A stretch of DNA of 64,000 nucleotides from Slackia isoflavoniconvertens (GTDB lineage: Bacteria > Actinomycetota > Coriobacteriia > Coriobacteriales > Eggerthellaceae). Location of the stretch: assembly GCF_003725955.1 (NCBI RefSeq), contig NZ_QIBZ01000010.1:1-64000 (forward strand), written 5' to 3'. The notes below the pieces were generated by a model. That model saw nothing but the letters and a program-made list of their open reading frames with translations. It did no database searches and was not told the DNA's origin. Numbering within the stretch: the first letter of the stretch is position 1; the number at the start of each line of letters is the position of its first letter. Below, piece by piece: positions 1 to 8,203 of this stretch. The translations under genes and the position numbers were made by a program.

Positions 1-732
1 GCTTTGGATGCCCCAAAAGGAGATAGCGGAGCTGTTTGGCACGACGAAGCAGACAATCAGCTACCACATGTGCCCACCCGCCCGCTCGAGCAGAAGCACG
101 CGGTGAACTACATCGTGGAAACCATTATGGCAAGCGAGCCGGGCACCATCACCTTGGTTCCCACCGGCCCGCTCACCAATATCGCGATGGCCGTGCGTAT
201 GGAGCCGCGCATCGTTGAGCGCGTGAAGGAAGTCGTGCTCATGGGCGGCGGCTACCACGTGGGCAACTGGAGTGCCGTGGCCGAGTTCAACATCAAAGTC
301 GACCCCGAAGCCGCTCACATCGTGTTCAACGAGAAGTGGCCGCTCACCATGGTTGGCCTCGACCTCACGCACCAAGCGCTGTGCACGCCCGCCGCGCAAA
401 AGAGGATCGAAGAAGTTGGCACGCCGCTCGCTACGTTCGTCTCGGGCCTCATGGACTTCTTCCGCAAGACCTACCAAGACAACCAAGATTTCGTGGATCC
501 GCCGGTGCACGACCCCTGCACGGTCGCTTATCTCATCGACCCCACGTGCGTGGAAACGCGCCGCTGCCCGCTCGACGTGGAAATCCACAGCGAGCTCACG
601 CTGGGCATGACGGTTGCCGACCTGCGCGGGCCGGAGCCTTCTGCCGAGGAATGCCACACCCAAGTGGCAACGAAGCTCGACTTCGACAAATTCTGGAACC
701 TCGTGACTGACGCTATTGAAAGGATCGGCTAA
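1..732 (+). CDS. Nucleoside hydrolase (IunH/Rih family), 5'-truncated
   Basis: This enzyme should hydrolyse the N-glycosidic bond of ribonucleosides to free base and ribose in the cytoplasm. The visible part is about 243 residues and lacks the N-terminal DxDxGxDD calcium/ribose site, which lies off the left edge; the family is usually about 310 aa. Family hallmarks present are VPTGPLTNIA, VVLMGGG, then AEFNIKVDPEAA and GLDLTHQA, which carry the conserved Asn, Glu and Asp around the active site. The stop lies 6 nt before the MFS carrier start, so the two are probably one transcript, and a ribokinase follows: a nucleoside-to-ribose-5-phosphate salvage set. Which nucleosides it prefers cannot be told. 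Confidence 0.93.
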   Translation, partial: ALDAPKGDSGAVWHDEADNQLPHVPTRPLEQKHAVNYIVETIMASEPGTITLVPTGPLTNIAMAVRMEPRIVERVKEVVLMGGGYHVGNWSAVAEFNIKVDPEAAHIVFNEKWPLTMVGLDLTHQALCTPAAQKRIEEVGTPLATFVSGLMDFFRKTYQDNQDFVDPPVHDPCTVAYLIDPTCVETRRCPLDVEIHSELTLGMTVADLRGPEPSAEECHTQVATKLDFDKFWNLVTDAIERIG

Positions 733-738
733 GTTCGC

Positions 739-2163
739 ATGGCCGCTGAATCTACCAAACCCAAAACTCTCGACGAGGGCGGCAAGAACATCGTTGCCCT
801 CATGACCGCACTGCTCGTGGCCATCTTCGCCTTCCAGCTCAACGCTTCTATGCTCTCGCCCGCGCTTGTGGCGATGCAAAACGAGTTGAACACCACCGCC
901 ACCGAAATCGGCAACACGCAAACGGTGTTCTTCACGGCCGCCGCGCTGTTCTCGCTGTTCCTTCCCCGCCTGGCCGACATCGTAGGCCGCAAGAAGGTAC
1001 TCAGCGGCATGCTTCTGATTACCGCCATCGGCTGTATCGTGAGCGCTGCCGCGCAAGATGTGACCATGCTCATGGTGGGCCGCATCATGCAAGGCGTTGC
1101 CGGCCCGGTTGTGCCTATGTGCCTTATCATGCTGCACACGCAAGTGACCGAAGAGGCCCGTTATACCAAGCTGATGGCCATCCTGACCTCGGTCAATGGC
1201 GGCATCGCAGGCGTTGACGCCATTCTGGGCGGCTGGCTTGCCGGCAACTTCGGCTTCCGCTCGGTATTCATCTGCATGGCCGTCGTTGCCGTGCTCGCCG
1301 TGGTGCTCGTGTGGTTCTGCTCGAAGGAAAGCAAGGCCGAAGGCTCGCCGAAAATGGACTGGGCCGGCGTGGTTACGCTCGGCATCGCGTTTCTTTCCGC
1401 CTACTTGGCCATCAATGAGATTCAGAAGCTGGCCAAAGCCGACCTCGTGATGGTGGCCGTGCTGGTGGTCGTTGCCGCCGTGTTCTTCGTGGTGTTCTGG
1501 AACATCGAAAAGAAGAAAGACGCCCCCATGGTGTCTACCCACTATCTGAAGCAGCGCCGCACGTGGGGCCTGCTGCTTACCACGCTGCTTACCATGACCG
1601 GCGTGTTCGCCATCATGAACGGCGTTGTGCCCGCCATCGCGCAAGACGAAGCCTGCGGCGTCGCCATGGGCGCCGACGTGGTGAGCTTCGCCACGCTAAC
1701 CCCGTATGCACTGCTCGGCCTGTGCTTCGGCCCCGTTGCCGGCATTCTTGCCAGCAAATTCGGCTACCACGCCGTGCTGCGCGCGGGTCTCGTGGTGTCC
1801 ATTTTGGGCGCGCTGTTCGGCATTTTCGTCGCGCACAACACGAGCATCGCCACGCTTGTCGTGATTTCGGTCGTACTGGGCATTTCCTATGCAGGCACCG
1901 CGAACATCATGCTGAACGGCCTGGGCATCGTGCTTTCCCCGAAAGACAATACAGGCTACCTGCCGGGCATGAACGCAGGCGCGTTCAACCTGGGCGCAGG
2001 CCTTTCTTTCGCCGTGCTGTACGCCGCTATGGACGCCTACGCCGCGCAGGCGGGCGCCGCCGGCGGTTATGCTGCCGCCATGGTCATGGGCGCCATCCTG
2101 CTGGCGCTGGCGCTGGCAACTTCGTTCCTTATTCCGAAGGCCGAGGACGCCGACAACAGCTAG
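739..2163 (+). CDS. MFS transporter, candidate nucleoside/drug:H+ carrier
   Basis: A 474-residue integral membrane protein of the major facilitator superfamily with about 12-14 hydrophobic segments, resembling the DHA2-like branch. Motif A is visible as LPRLADIVGRKKVL after the second helix, and a GP-rich motif C (GPVVPMC) follows near residue 120. The start ATG lies 6 nt after the nucleoside hydrolase stop; no strong ribosome site is seen, suggesting translational coupling. Placement between nucleoside hydrolase and ribokinase suggests uptake of nucleosides or their sugars, but the fold is equally used for drug export, so the substrate is inference from neighbours only. Confidence 0.9.
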   Translation: MAAESTKPKTLDEGGKNIVALMTALLVAIFAFQLNASMLSPALVAMQNELNTTATEIGNTQTVFFTAAALFSLFLPRLADIVGRKKVLSGMLLITAIGCIVSAAAQDVTMLMVGRIMQGVAGPVVPMCLIMLHTQVTEEARYTKLMAILTSVNGGIAGVDAILGGWLAGNFGFRSVFICMAVVAVLAVVLVWFCSKESKAEGSPKMDWAGVVTLGIAFLSAYLAINEIQKLAKADLVMVAVLVVVAAVFFVVFWNIEKKKDAPMVSTHYLKQRRTWGLLLTTLLTMTGVFAIMNGVVPAIAQDEACGVAMGADVVSFATLTPYALLGLCFGPVAGILASKFGYHAVLRAGLVVSILGALFGIFVAHNTSIATLVVISVVLGISYAGTANIMLNGLGIVLSPKDNTGYLPGMNAGAFNLGAGLSFAVLYAAMDAYAAQAGAAGGYAAAMVMGAILLALALATSFLIPKAEDADNS

Positions 2164-2171
2164 TTTCATTT

Positions 2172-2205
2172 GCGCCGGCTGCGCGTTCGGTCGCACAGCC
2201 GGCGC
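2172..2205 (+). terminator. GC-rich hairpin after MFS gene
   Basis: Ten-bp perfect arms GCGCCGGCTG and CAGCCGGCGC (2172-2181 / 2196-2205) begin 8 nt after the MFS stop. There is no clear T-run, so it may be a 3'-end stabiliser or weak terminator rather than a classic intrinsic terminator. Confidence 0.4.
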
Positions 2206-2267
2206 CTCTGTACGAAGCTGCGCCTTTCCTGGCAGGAATCACCGCGACTAGGTACTCTTGTTGATGG

Positions 2268-2325
2268 CAGATGTTGCTTCTCGAGGGCTTTCCCGCTAGA
2301 AATAGCCCTCGAGAAGCAACATCTG
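2268..2325. repeat. 22-bp perfect inverted repeat
   Basis: Arms at 2268-2289 and 2304-2325 are perfect reverse complements (CAGATGTTGCTTCTCGAGGG plus CT, and its mirror) around a 14-nt loop. It sits alone in the 395-bp gap between the MFS gene and rbsK. No T-run follows directly, although CATTTTTC occurs 6 nt later. It may be a strong RNA hairpin or a small palindromic insertion; the rest of the gap shows no gene. Confidence 0.75.
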
Positions 2326-2558
2326 GATGCCATTTTTCAAATTTCGCAAGTTTCAAAAGACCTAATTTTCGCATTTTCTGCCAAAACAGCCCCGGTTTTA
2401 AACAAAAAGACCCACTCGCGACTCCCTCGCCAAAAGCAAGCCGCGCTTGGTGTTCCCCGGCGAGCGCATCGAACGCGTTCCAATGCACTCGAATGCATTC
2501 GCCAAAGAACACATCCCACCCGACCATCATTCGATTCCACGTAACGCGAAAGATCATC

Positions 2559-3458
2559 ATGAGCAAAGTCATCGTTTTCGGCAGCCTGAACATGGATCTA
2601 TCCATCGAGAGCGACCACATGCCCAATTTGGGCGAAACCATTATCGGTCGCGGATTCATCACCAACCCCGGCGGCAAGGGCGCAAACCAGGCCGTAGCTG
2701 CGGCGAAAATGGGCGCCGCGGTGTGCATGCTGGGTGCCGTGGGCGCTGACGCATTCGGCGATCAGATGATTGCAGGCCTCGCCGAGCACGGCGTGACGTG
2801 CGAATACATCACGCGCTCGGAAAGCTGCCCAACAGGCGTGGCCATTATCACACGCGTATGCGGCGACAACTTCATCACCATTGACGCAGGAGCAAACGCA
2901 AGCACCCGCATCGATGCAGTGCGACGCGCGCTCGACGAAGTGGCCGAACCGGGCGACGTGTTCTTGGCTCAGCTAGAATGCGACTACGAAACCACCTGGG
3001 CCGCGCTTGCCGAAGCGTGCAAACGAGGCCTATACGTGGCAATAAACCCCGCGCCCGCGCACGAGATTCCCGAAGCCGTGCTGCCCTGCCTGGATTTGGT
3101 GGTGGTGAACGAGGGCGAATGCGAGATGATGACGGGCATCTACCCCGCCGATGCGACGAGCGCTCGCGCCGCCGCCGACAAACTGAAAGAAAGCGGCGTG
3201 GGCTGCGTTGCCATTACGCTGGGAGCGCGCGGATCGATGGTGTTTTGCAGCAATGAAACCATTGAATCGGTGCCGCCGAAGACGCGCGCAATCGATACCA
3301 CCTGCGCAGGCGACACCTATATCGGTGCGATGGTCGCAGGGTACGCACGTGGCCTGTCGCTCGCCGACTCAGTAGCGCTCGCCACGAAAGCAAGCGCCAT
3401 GGCCACCACGAAGGTAGGCGCCCAGCAATCCATCCCCACGCTCGCCGAGGTCGAGTAA
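2559..3458 (+). CDS. rbsK: Ribokinase (PfkB family)
   Basis: Phosphorylates D-ribose to ribose-5-phosphate with ATP. The 299-residue protein carries both PfkB signatures: the N-terminal NPGGKGANQAVAAAKMG (substrate side) and the C-terminal DTTCAGDTYIGAMVAGYA, whose GD holds the catalytic aspartate. An upstream extension of the frame to 2271 is open but runs through the 22-bp inverted repeat and is not ribokinase-like; ATG 2559 begins directly with SKVIVFGSLNMD, the normal N-terminus. A weak GAAAG precedes it. Together with the upstream nucleoside hydrolase it completes nucleoside-ribose salvage. A terminator-like hairpin starts 20 nt after the stop. Confidence 0.95.
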   Translation: MSKVIVFGSLNMDLSIESDHMPNLGETIIGRGFITNPGGKGANQAVAAAKMGAAVCMLGAVGADAFGDQMIAGLAEHGVTCEYITRSESCPTGVAIITRVCGDNFITIDAGANASTRIDAVRRALDEVAEPGDVFLAQLECDYETTWAALAEACKRGLYVAINPAPAHEIPEAVLPCLDLVVVNEGECEMMTGIYPADATSARAAADKLKESGVGCVAITLGARGSMVFCSNETIESVPPKTRAIDTTCAGDTYIGAMVAGYARGLSLADSVALATKASAMATTKVGAQQSIPTLAEVE

Positions 3459-3477
3459 CTCAGGGCCTCAGTAAGCG

Positions 3478-3512
3478 AAACCTGTTAAATGCTCGTAGCG
3501 TTTAACAGGTTT
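3478..3512 (+). repeat. Dispersed palindrome copy A (terminator-like, + orientation)
   Basis: Arms AAACCTGTTAAATGCT and AGCGTTTAACAGGTTT flank a CGT loop; a U-G wobble forms on the + strand, and TTTT follows. It lies 20 nt after rbsK. First of seven near-identical copies in the window (see also 7405, 46390, 46486, 46768, 52353, 52526). As RNA it would act as an intrinsic terminator of rbsK. The reverse strand encodes the spurious peptide tail KRYEHLTG. Confidence 0.85.
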
Positions 3513-3686
3513 TCGCGGGCCTAATGATCCCGAGATTGAGATTGGCCCCAAGGCACCCGGCCGCCTCAAGCACCTTGCGCCTGAGGCGGAATCAACTTCA
3601 GCCGCATCCAACAGTGCCGAAGCACAACCATCGAACATGGTGATGCCGAATTCACCAGGCAGAAACCCATACACCACGCCTAAGAA

Positions 3687-3718
3687 AACGCGTTACATGC
3701 TACGAGTATTAGCGCGTT
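3687..3718 (-). terminator. Helicase-gene terminator, diverged member of the palindrome family
   Basis: On the minus strand, 21 nt after the helicase stop, arms AACGCG and CGCGTT enclose ATACT, the same CGT loop and AGCAT, followed by TTTTCTT. The loop and inner stem match the dispersed palindrome while the outer stem differs in sequence but still pairs imperfectly. The 3513-3686 stretch between it and copy A shows no credible gene. Confidence 0.55.
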
Positions 3719-3739
3719 CACAATAGACGGAAAGTATCG

Positions 3740-5893
3740 CTATGCTTTTTCCAGCTTCACGCGGAAGCTGATGGCGCGGGTGGTATCGAGCCCATCGAAG
3801 CGCACGATGTAGGCGCGCTTTTGCATGTCGATTTCCTCGACAATGCCTTCGCCGAACACGGCATGGCGCACGCGGCTGCCCTGGCGGAATCGCACATCGG
3901 TACTCATGCCGGCAATCCACTGGTCGTTGGCCGCATACGCGGCGCGTGCAGCCTCGAGCGCGGTTTGATCGGGCTTGTGGGAAAACATCAGGCACTCAGG
4001 GTCGATATCGAGCAGAAACCGCGACGGATAGCGCGGCGTGCCCTTGTGCGTGAAACCTTCGGCCTCGGTAAGATACAGGCCATCTTCGGCGCGCGTCATA
4101 GCAACGAACGCGAGCCTGCGTTCTTCCTCCATTTGCTCGCGCGTTCGCGTTTTCTTCGAGGGCAGCACGCCTTCGCTCATCGAACACAAAAACACATGCT
4201 TGAACTCCAAGCCCTTCGCCGCATGAATCGTCATGAGCTTCACCTTATCGGCTGCGCCATCCATCGCGTCGGCATTGGTAAGCAGCGCCACATGCGACAG
4301 ATAATGCTCGAGCGTCACTTCCTCGCCGCATGTAGTTTCGAACTCATAGATGCTCTGTTTGAGCTCAGCCACATTATCGAGCCGCTCTTGGCTTCCCTCG
4401 GTGCGCAGCATGCGATCGTAGCCGCTCTCGTTAAGCACGGCCGCCATAACATCGCTTACCGCACGCCCCTCGAACTGCCCGCGGAATCGCTCGACGAGCG
4501 CCAGAAGCTGCTTTGCCTTGGTGCGTTTGAAAATCTCATCGTCGATGGTTTGCTCGAGCGCCTCGTACAGCGTGCACTCATGCTCATCGGCCCACTCGCG
4601 CAGAAATGCCATGCGTCGCTGGCCCATGTTGCGTTTCGGCACATTCGCCACGCGCGCAAACGATAAATCATCTTGATACGCCACGAACCGCAAATAGCTC
4701 AGTGCGTCTTTCACTTCGCGGCGACCAAAGAACGGAACTCCAGAATACAGTGTATAGGGAACTTTGGCCTGCATTAATGCTTCTTCTACCGCCCGCGATG
4801 CATAATGCGCGCGATACAGCACCGCCATGTCGCGATACGCCACCCCCGCCTCATGCAGCTTCTGGGCGCCTTCCGCAATCCACGCCGCTTCTTCTTCGGG
4901 CGATTTCGCATGGTACCACACCGTGGGGCCATGAACGTCGCGCTGCGCCTCGAGCCGTTTGGGAATGCGCTGTTTGTTCTTCTCGATGAGCGAATTCGCC
5001 ACACCGAGCACTTCAGGCGTGCTGCGATAATTCTCGGTCATAAGAATGGTCTTGCAACCCTCGTGAGCATCGGCGAAATCGAGCAGGTACCGAACGTCGG
5101 CGCCACGCCACGTATAAATCGTTTGATCAGGGTCGCCCACGACGAACAGGTTGCGATGGTATTCAACAAGCTTTTCCATGAGCGCGATTTGCAGCGCGTC
5201 GATATCTTGAAACTCGTCGATCATGACGTACTCAAGGCGCTGTTGCCACTTCAGCGCGATATCGGGGAAATGGTCGAAAATATGCAGCGTGATAATGATG
5301 AGGTCGTTGTAATCGAGTCCAAAGCATTTTTTCTGCTGATACAAATAACCGTAGAAAATGATGTCGTCAACTTTGCGTGCATCAAGGTATTTCTGCTTGA
5401 GCTCCGCCAGCGGAAGCGAGATAAGATCGATGTAATAATCGGGGCGCTCTATCGTTTTCAAAATCTCGATCATATCGCGCGCCTTGCTGAAGGTTTTCTC
5501 GCGCAGGGTGATTTTGCGCTCATCGTAAATCACCTGCAGCATCGCATCGATATCGGCATTGTCGAGCACCAGAAAGCTTTGCGGATACCCCACGGCATGC
5601 GAATCTTCCTGCAGCACCGAAACGCAGAAGCTATGGAACGTGCAAATGTAGCCCGTATCGTTATCGCCCGTCACGCGACGAATGCGCTGGCGCATTTCGT
5701 TGGCCGCCTTATTGCTGAACGTAACGCACAAAATATTGCCCGGCAGAATGCCCAGGTCGTTGACCAAGTACGCGAACCGATGCGTGAGCGCGCGCGTTTT
5801 GCCCGTACCCGCACCCGCGATCACGCGAACGAAGCCCTCAGTCGTGGTAACGGCTTCGAGCTGCGCAGCGTTCAGCTGAGGCTCCTCAGACAT
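3740..5893 (-). CDS. UvrD/PcrA-type superfamily 1 DNA helicase
   Basis: An ATP-dependent 3'-5' DNA helicase for repair or replication-fork processing. Of 717 residues, motif I is AGAGTGKT, motif II VMIDEFQDID, motif III-like VVGDPDQTIYTWRGAD, motif IV ILMTENYRST, motif V KLMTIHAAKGLEFKHVF and motif VI EERRLAFVAMTRAE. The C-terminus (RFRQGSRVRHAVFGEGIVEEI) is the Tudor-like PcrA tail that contacts RNA polymerase. An in-frame ATG at 5947 would add 18 residues, but an extended -10 (TGCTATACT, -10 at 5953-5958) would place transcription start at that ATG, so ATG 5893 with GGGG ahead is preferred; this choice is uncertain. The transcript ends at the 3687 hairpin. Confidence 0.93.
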   Translation of the reverse strand: MSEEPQLNAAQLEAVTTTEGFVRVIAGAGTGKTRALTHRFAYLVNDLGILPGNILCVTFSNKAANEMRQRIRRVTGDNDTGYICTFHSFCVSVLQEDSHAVGYPQSFLVLDNADIDAMLQVIYDERKITLREKTFSKARDMIEILKTIERPDYYIDLISLPLAELKQKYLDARKVDDIIFYGYLYQQKKCFGLDYNDLIIITLHIFDHFPDIALKWQQRLEYVMIDEFQDIDALQIALMEKLVEYHRNLFVVGDPDQTIYTWRGADVRYLLDFADAHEGCKTILMTENYRSTPEVLGVANSLIEKNKQRIPKRLEAQRDVHGPTVWYHAKSPEEEAAWIAEGAQKLHEAGVAYRDMAVLYRAHYASRAVEEALMQAKVPYTLYSGVPFFGRREVKDALSYLRFVAYQDDLSFARVANVPKRNMGQRRMAFLREWADEHECTLYEALEQTIDDEIFKRTKAKQLLALVERFRGQFEGRAVSDVMAAVLNESGYDRMLRTEGSQERLDNVAELKQSIYEFETTCGEEVTLEHYLSHVALLTNADAMDGAADKVKLMTIHAAKGLEFKHVFLCSMSEGVLPSKKTRTREQMEEERRLAFVAMTRAEDGLYLTEAEGFTHKGTPRYPSRFLLDIDPECLMFSHKPDQTALEAARAAYAANDQWIAGMSTDVRFRQGSRVRHAVFGEGIVEEIDMQKRAYIVRFDGLDTTRAISFRVKLEKA

Positions 5894-5952
5894 CGCAAGC
5901 CCCGTAGCTTTTTGTATGTTTGTGAAATATGTTTGCTCGTTTTCCATGCGGA

Positions 5953-5961
5953 ACAGTATAG
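5953..5961 (-). promoter_or_regulatory. Extended -10 promoter for helicase gene
   Basis: Minus-strand TGCTATACT, an extended -10 with no good -35 (TAGGAA at 17 bp). The predicted start is about 5946, giving a leader of roughly 50 nt to ATG 5893. Confidence 0.4.
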
Positions 5962-5995
5962 CAAAAGCGAACAGGTGTTCCTATATAAAAGTTAA

Positions 5996-6110
5996 TGTGC
6001 CTGGCGAAACATGCGCTTCCGCTTCGGTCAAGTCCTGCTCGCGACGAAGGCGCCACTGGCGCCTTCTGCTCGTGCGGAATCTATCGGAAACGCACGTCTC
6101 GCCAGGCACA
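5996..6110. repeat. 115-nt imperfect long inverted repeat
   Basis: The 20-nt ends (TGTGCCTGGCGAAACATGCG at 5996, its mirror ending 6110) match 18/20, pairing continues through TTCCG, and a perfect inner hairpin GAAGGCGCC / GGCGCCTTC sits at 6046-6066. The element fills much of the 347-bp gap between the helicase and NA37 genes and would fold as one long hairpin on either strand. No open frame of note; the rest of the gap (6111-6240) shows nothing. Confidence 0.65.
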
Positions 6111-6240
6111 CCACATCAAATCGATGCCTTGGCCGGCTGACCAAAGCGCTTTCGGTACGCAAGCCGCAGCTCGAACCCGAAACGCGTCGCAAGATCACCG
6201 CGCAGCATCGAGCCAACACCTTAATCATCGGGCCAAAGTA

Positions 6241-7305
6241 TTACCTGTTCTCAATGTTTCCGATATTCTTCAGCTCGATCGAAATCATGCCGTTCGGCAT
6301 GCTTACAAATTCGATGAAATCGGGGTTGTGAGAGTACTCCGTAGGGAAAGTGATTTCGATGCCCGTATCGGTACGAATTTTGTGGTTGCGAGCCAAACGC
6401 TGCGCCGCCTTCTTCTCCATAGGTACCTTGTCGGGCAAGTTTTCGGCTGCGACCGCTTCTTCAAAACGCTTCTGCATAGGCTCGTCATCGAATACTTCTT
6501 CGGCCATGTCCCACGGCGCAAGATACGCCGAATCGTCGGCGTTTTCGTTCACGTAAGCCTTTGCCTTCGAAGCCGCTACAGCCGTGTTCGCGCCGAATTC
6601 CTGTGCGACTTCCTCAACGATACGCGTCACTGTGTCGACGACTTCCTTGCTCGACGCTTCACTTGAGCATTGCAGCAAACCCTCGGGCAAAAGCAAACGC
6701 TTCTCACCCGAAATCTCGCGTTCCTTGTCACAGAACAGCACTTCGAGCGTTTTGCTTTCCACGAGCGCGTAGCTCGAAAGCTTCTGCGAAGGATTCGGCA
6801 AAATGGCGTGATGGCGCGCGATGTCGACGCGCGTGCCGAGTTCTCCCCCGCCCACTTCATGCATGAATGCAGGACGGCTATTCAGCAAAGCCACAACAAA
6901 GTAGCGCTTGCCCTGCGCCTCATATGCGGCTTCCTGATCTTCCTCACGCGTATCAGTTGAAACCTTGGGTGCATCATCTTCAAAATCGGCCACGAGCACG
7001 TCGCAGCTTTCAGGCGATTCCATATGGCTCAACTCTTCGGCGATAAACTGAGCGCACTGGCGCGATAGGCTCACGAAATCGACCTGATTGGCGAAATAAT
7101 CGCGCACCTCGCCCTCAAACGATGAGCCGGGCTCAAATTCGCCACGGCGATTTTCCACGCTCGAAAGCGCTTTTCGGCACGTCTTGCCCACATACGACTT
7201 CACCTTGCGATCGGAAAGATCGAGCTCCTCTTCGGAAAACACGTTCACGCACGACTCGAAGTCGCACACATGAAGAATCGCATGGTTCACACGCAGCATA
7301 CGCAC
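6241..7305 (-). CDS. Nucleoid-associated protein, NA37/YejK family
   Basis: A 354-residue cytoplasmic DNA-associated protein of the 37-kDa nucleoid-associated family (E. coli YejK/NdpA). The N-terminus LRVNHAILHVCDFES and the C-terminal block KIRTDTGIEITFPTEY followed by ISIELKNIGNIENR are characteristic of the family. The middle is acidic and less conserved. Family members bind nucleoids and in some systems touch topoisomerases; the exact role is unsettled. It is monocistronic, running away from a short intergenic gap that holds palindrome copy B. Confidence 0.85.
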   Translation of the reverse strand: MRMLRVNHAILHVCDFESCVNVFSEEELDLSDRKVKSYVGKTCRKALSSVENRRGEFEPGSSFEGEVRDYFANQVDFVSLSRQCAQFIAEELSHMESPESCDVLVADFEDDAPKVSTDTREEDQEAAYEAQGKRYFVVALLNSRPAFMHEVGGGELGTRVDIARHHAILPNPSQKLSSYALVESKTLEVLFCDKEREISGEKRLLLPEGLLQCSSEASSKEVVDTVTRIVEEVAQEFGANTAVAASKAKAYVNENADDSAYLAPWDMAEEVFDDEPMQKRFEEAVAAENLPDKVPMEKKAAQRLARNHKIRTDTGIEITFPTEYSHNPDFIEFVSMPNGMISIELKNIGNIENR

Positions 7306-7404
7306 CCACTTTCAAACGCCAATAAACACAGCATTCCATGGTAGCGAACTCCAGCAAACGCGCGGCCCATTCCCCGAGAAAACCTAAGAACGCGCCCCGG
7401 CCAA

Positions 7405-7439
7405 AAACCTGTTAAATGCTACGAGCATTTAACAGGTTT
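7405..7439 (-). repeat. Dispersed palindrome copy B (perfect, - orientation)
   Basis: Perfect 16-bp arms AAACCTGTTAAATGCT / AGCATTTAACAGGTTT with ACG loop on the + strand (CGT on minus), followed on the minus strand by TT. It lies just downstream of the hya terminator. Confidence 0.85.
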
Positions 7440-7443
7440 GGGC

Positions 7444-7480
7444 AAAAAAGAAGAGCCCGCGATTTCTCGCGAGCCCTTCT
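7444..7480 (-). terminator. Intrinsic terminator of hyaABC operon
   Basis: Minus strand: arms AGAAGGGCTCGCGA and TCGCGGGCTCTTCT around GAAA, then TTTTTT. Strong, 35 nt after the hyaC stop. Confidence 0.85.
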
Positions 7481-7515
7481 GTAAGAAGCAGGTGCTTCAG
7501 GCGAACTACCAAGGC

Positions 7516-8202
7516 TTAGTGAGCCAGGTCGTCCTTGCCGGAAATGTTGTGCTTCTCGATGTCGTAGGTCAAACCACCGTGCTCTTTGCCGAAGAACATG
7601 AGCATGGAGGGTGCAAGGCCTTCAATGTTTGCCAAGTAAGCATGCAACAGCGTGAAGGCGATGAACACGAACATCATGAAGTAGTGGATGATGCGCACGC
7701 TCATAGCGCCACCGAGACCATTAATAGCGGCCTCGAACAGCGGCATGTTCGCGCAGGGCGGCCACAGGCAAAGACCGGTGAAGAACATGAAGATGATCAA
7801 CACAGGAATGCACAGGTAGCTGATCTTCTGCGGAACGCCAAGCTTAGCGGACAGCGGGTGATCCTTCTTGAGGAACAGGTAGTACTTAATCCACTGCGGG
7901 CCCTGGTGAAGGTTGTCGGCCTGAGGCAGCCACGTTTTGTAGTCAGGAACCACTTCGCGGGTGCCAGCGGTCGGGGCGCTCTTCACGATGAAGGCAAGCA
8001 CAACACGCAGCAGGCAGTTGATGAAAAGCACGAAGCCAAAGGCAATGTGCAGGCCACGGGCAATGCCCATGAACTCAGGCCAGTACGGGAAGTGAATCGC
8101 AAAACCGGTGACGATAAGAATCACCATGGAAACGAGGTTCACCCAGTGAGTGAAGCGGAACGGAGCCGGATGGGCCTCACGGTAGTGTGCGAGATGTGCC
8201 AT
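7516..8202 (-). CDS. hyaC: [NiFe]-hydrogenase cytochrome b subunit
   Basis: A membrane di-haem cytochrome b that passes electrons from the hydrogenase small subunit to the quinone pool. The 228-residue protein shows four hydrophobic spans with histidines placed as haem ligands: FRFTHWVN (first helix), ARGLHIAFGF (second), VRIIHYFMMF (third or fourth) and TLLHAYLAN. The start lies 1 nt after the hyaB stop. Third gene of hyaABC; it carries the family sequence PFRFTHWVN near the N-terminus. No maturation protease or hyp genes are in the window. Confidence 0.95.
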   Translation of the reverse strand: MAHLAHYREAHPAPFRFTHWVNLVSMVILIVTGFAIHFPYWPEFMGIARGLHIAFGFVLFINCLLRVVLAFIVKSAPTAGTREVVPDYKTWLPQADNLHQGPQWIKYYLFLKKDHPLSAKLGVPQKISYLCIPVLIIFMFFTGLCLWPPCANMPLFEAAINGLGGAMSVRIIHYFMMFVFIAFTLLHAYLANIEGLAPSMLMFFGKEHGGLTYDIEKHNISGKDDLAH

Positions 8203-8203
8203 C

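Noticed and set aside
61-1644. Long minus-strand ORF across nucleoside hydrolase and MFS genes
   Set aside because: Antisense shadow with His-rich composition; it crosses two genuine genes.
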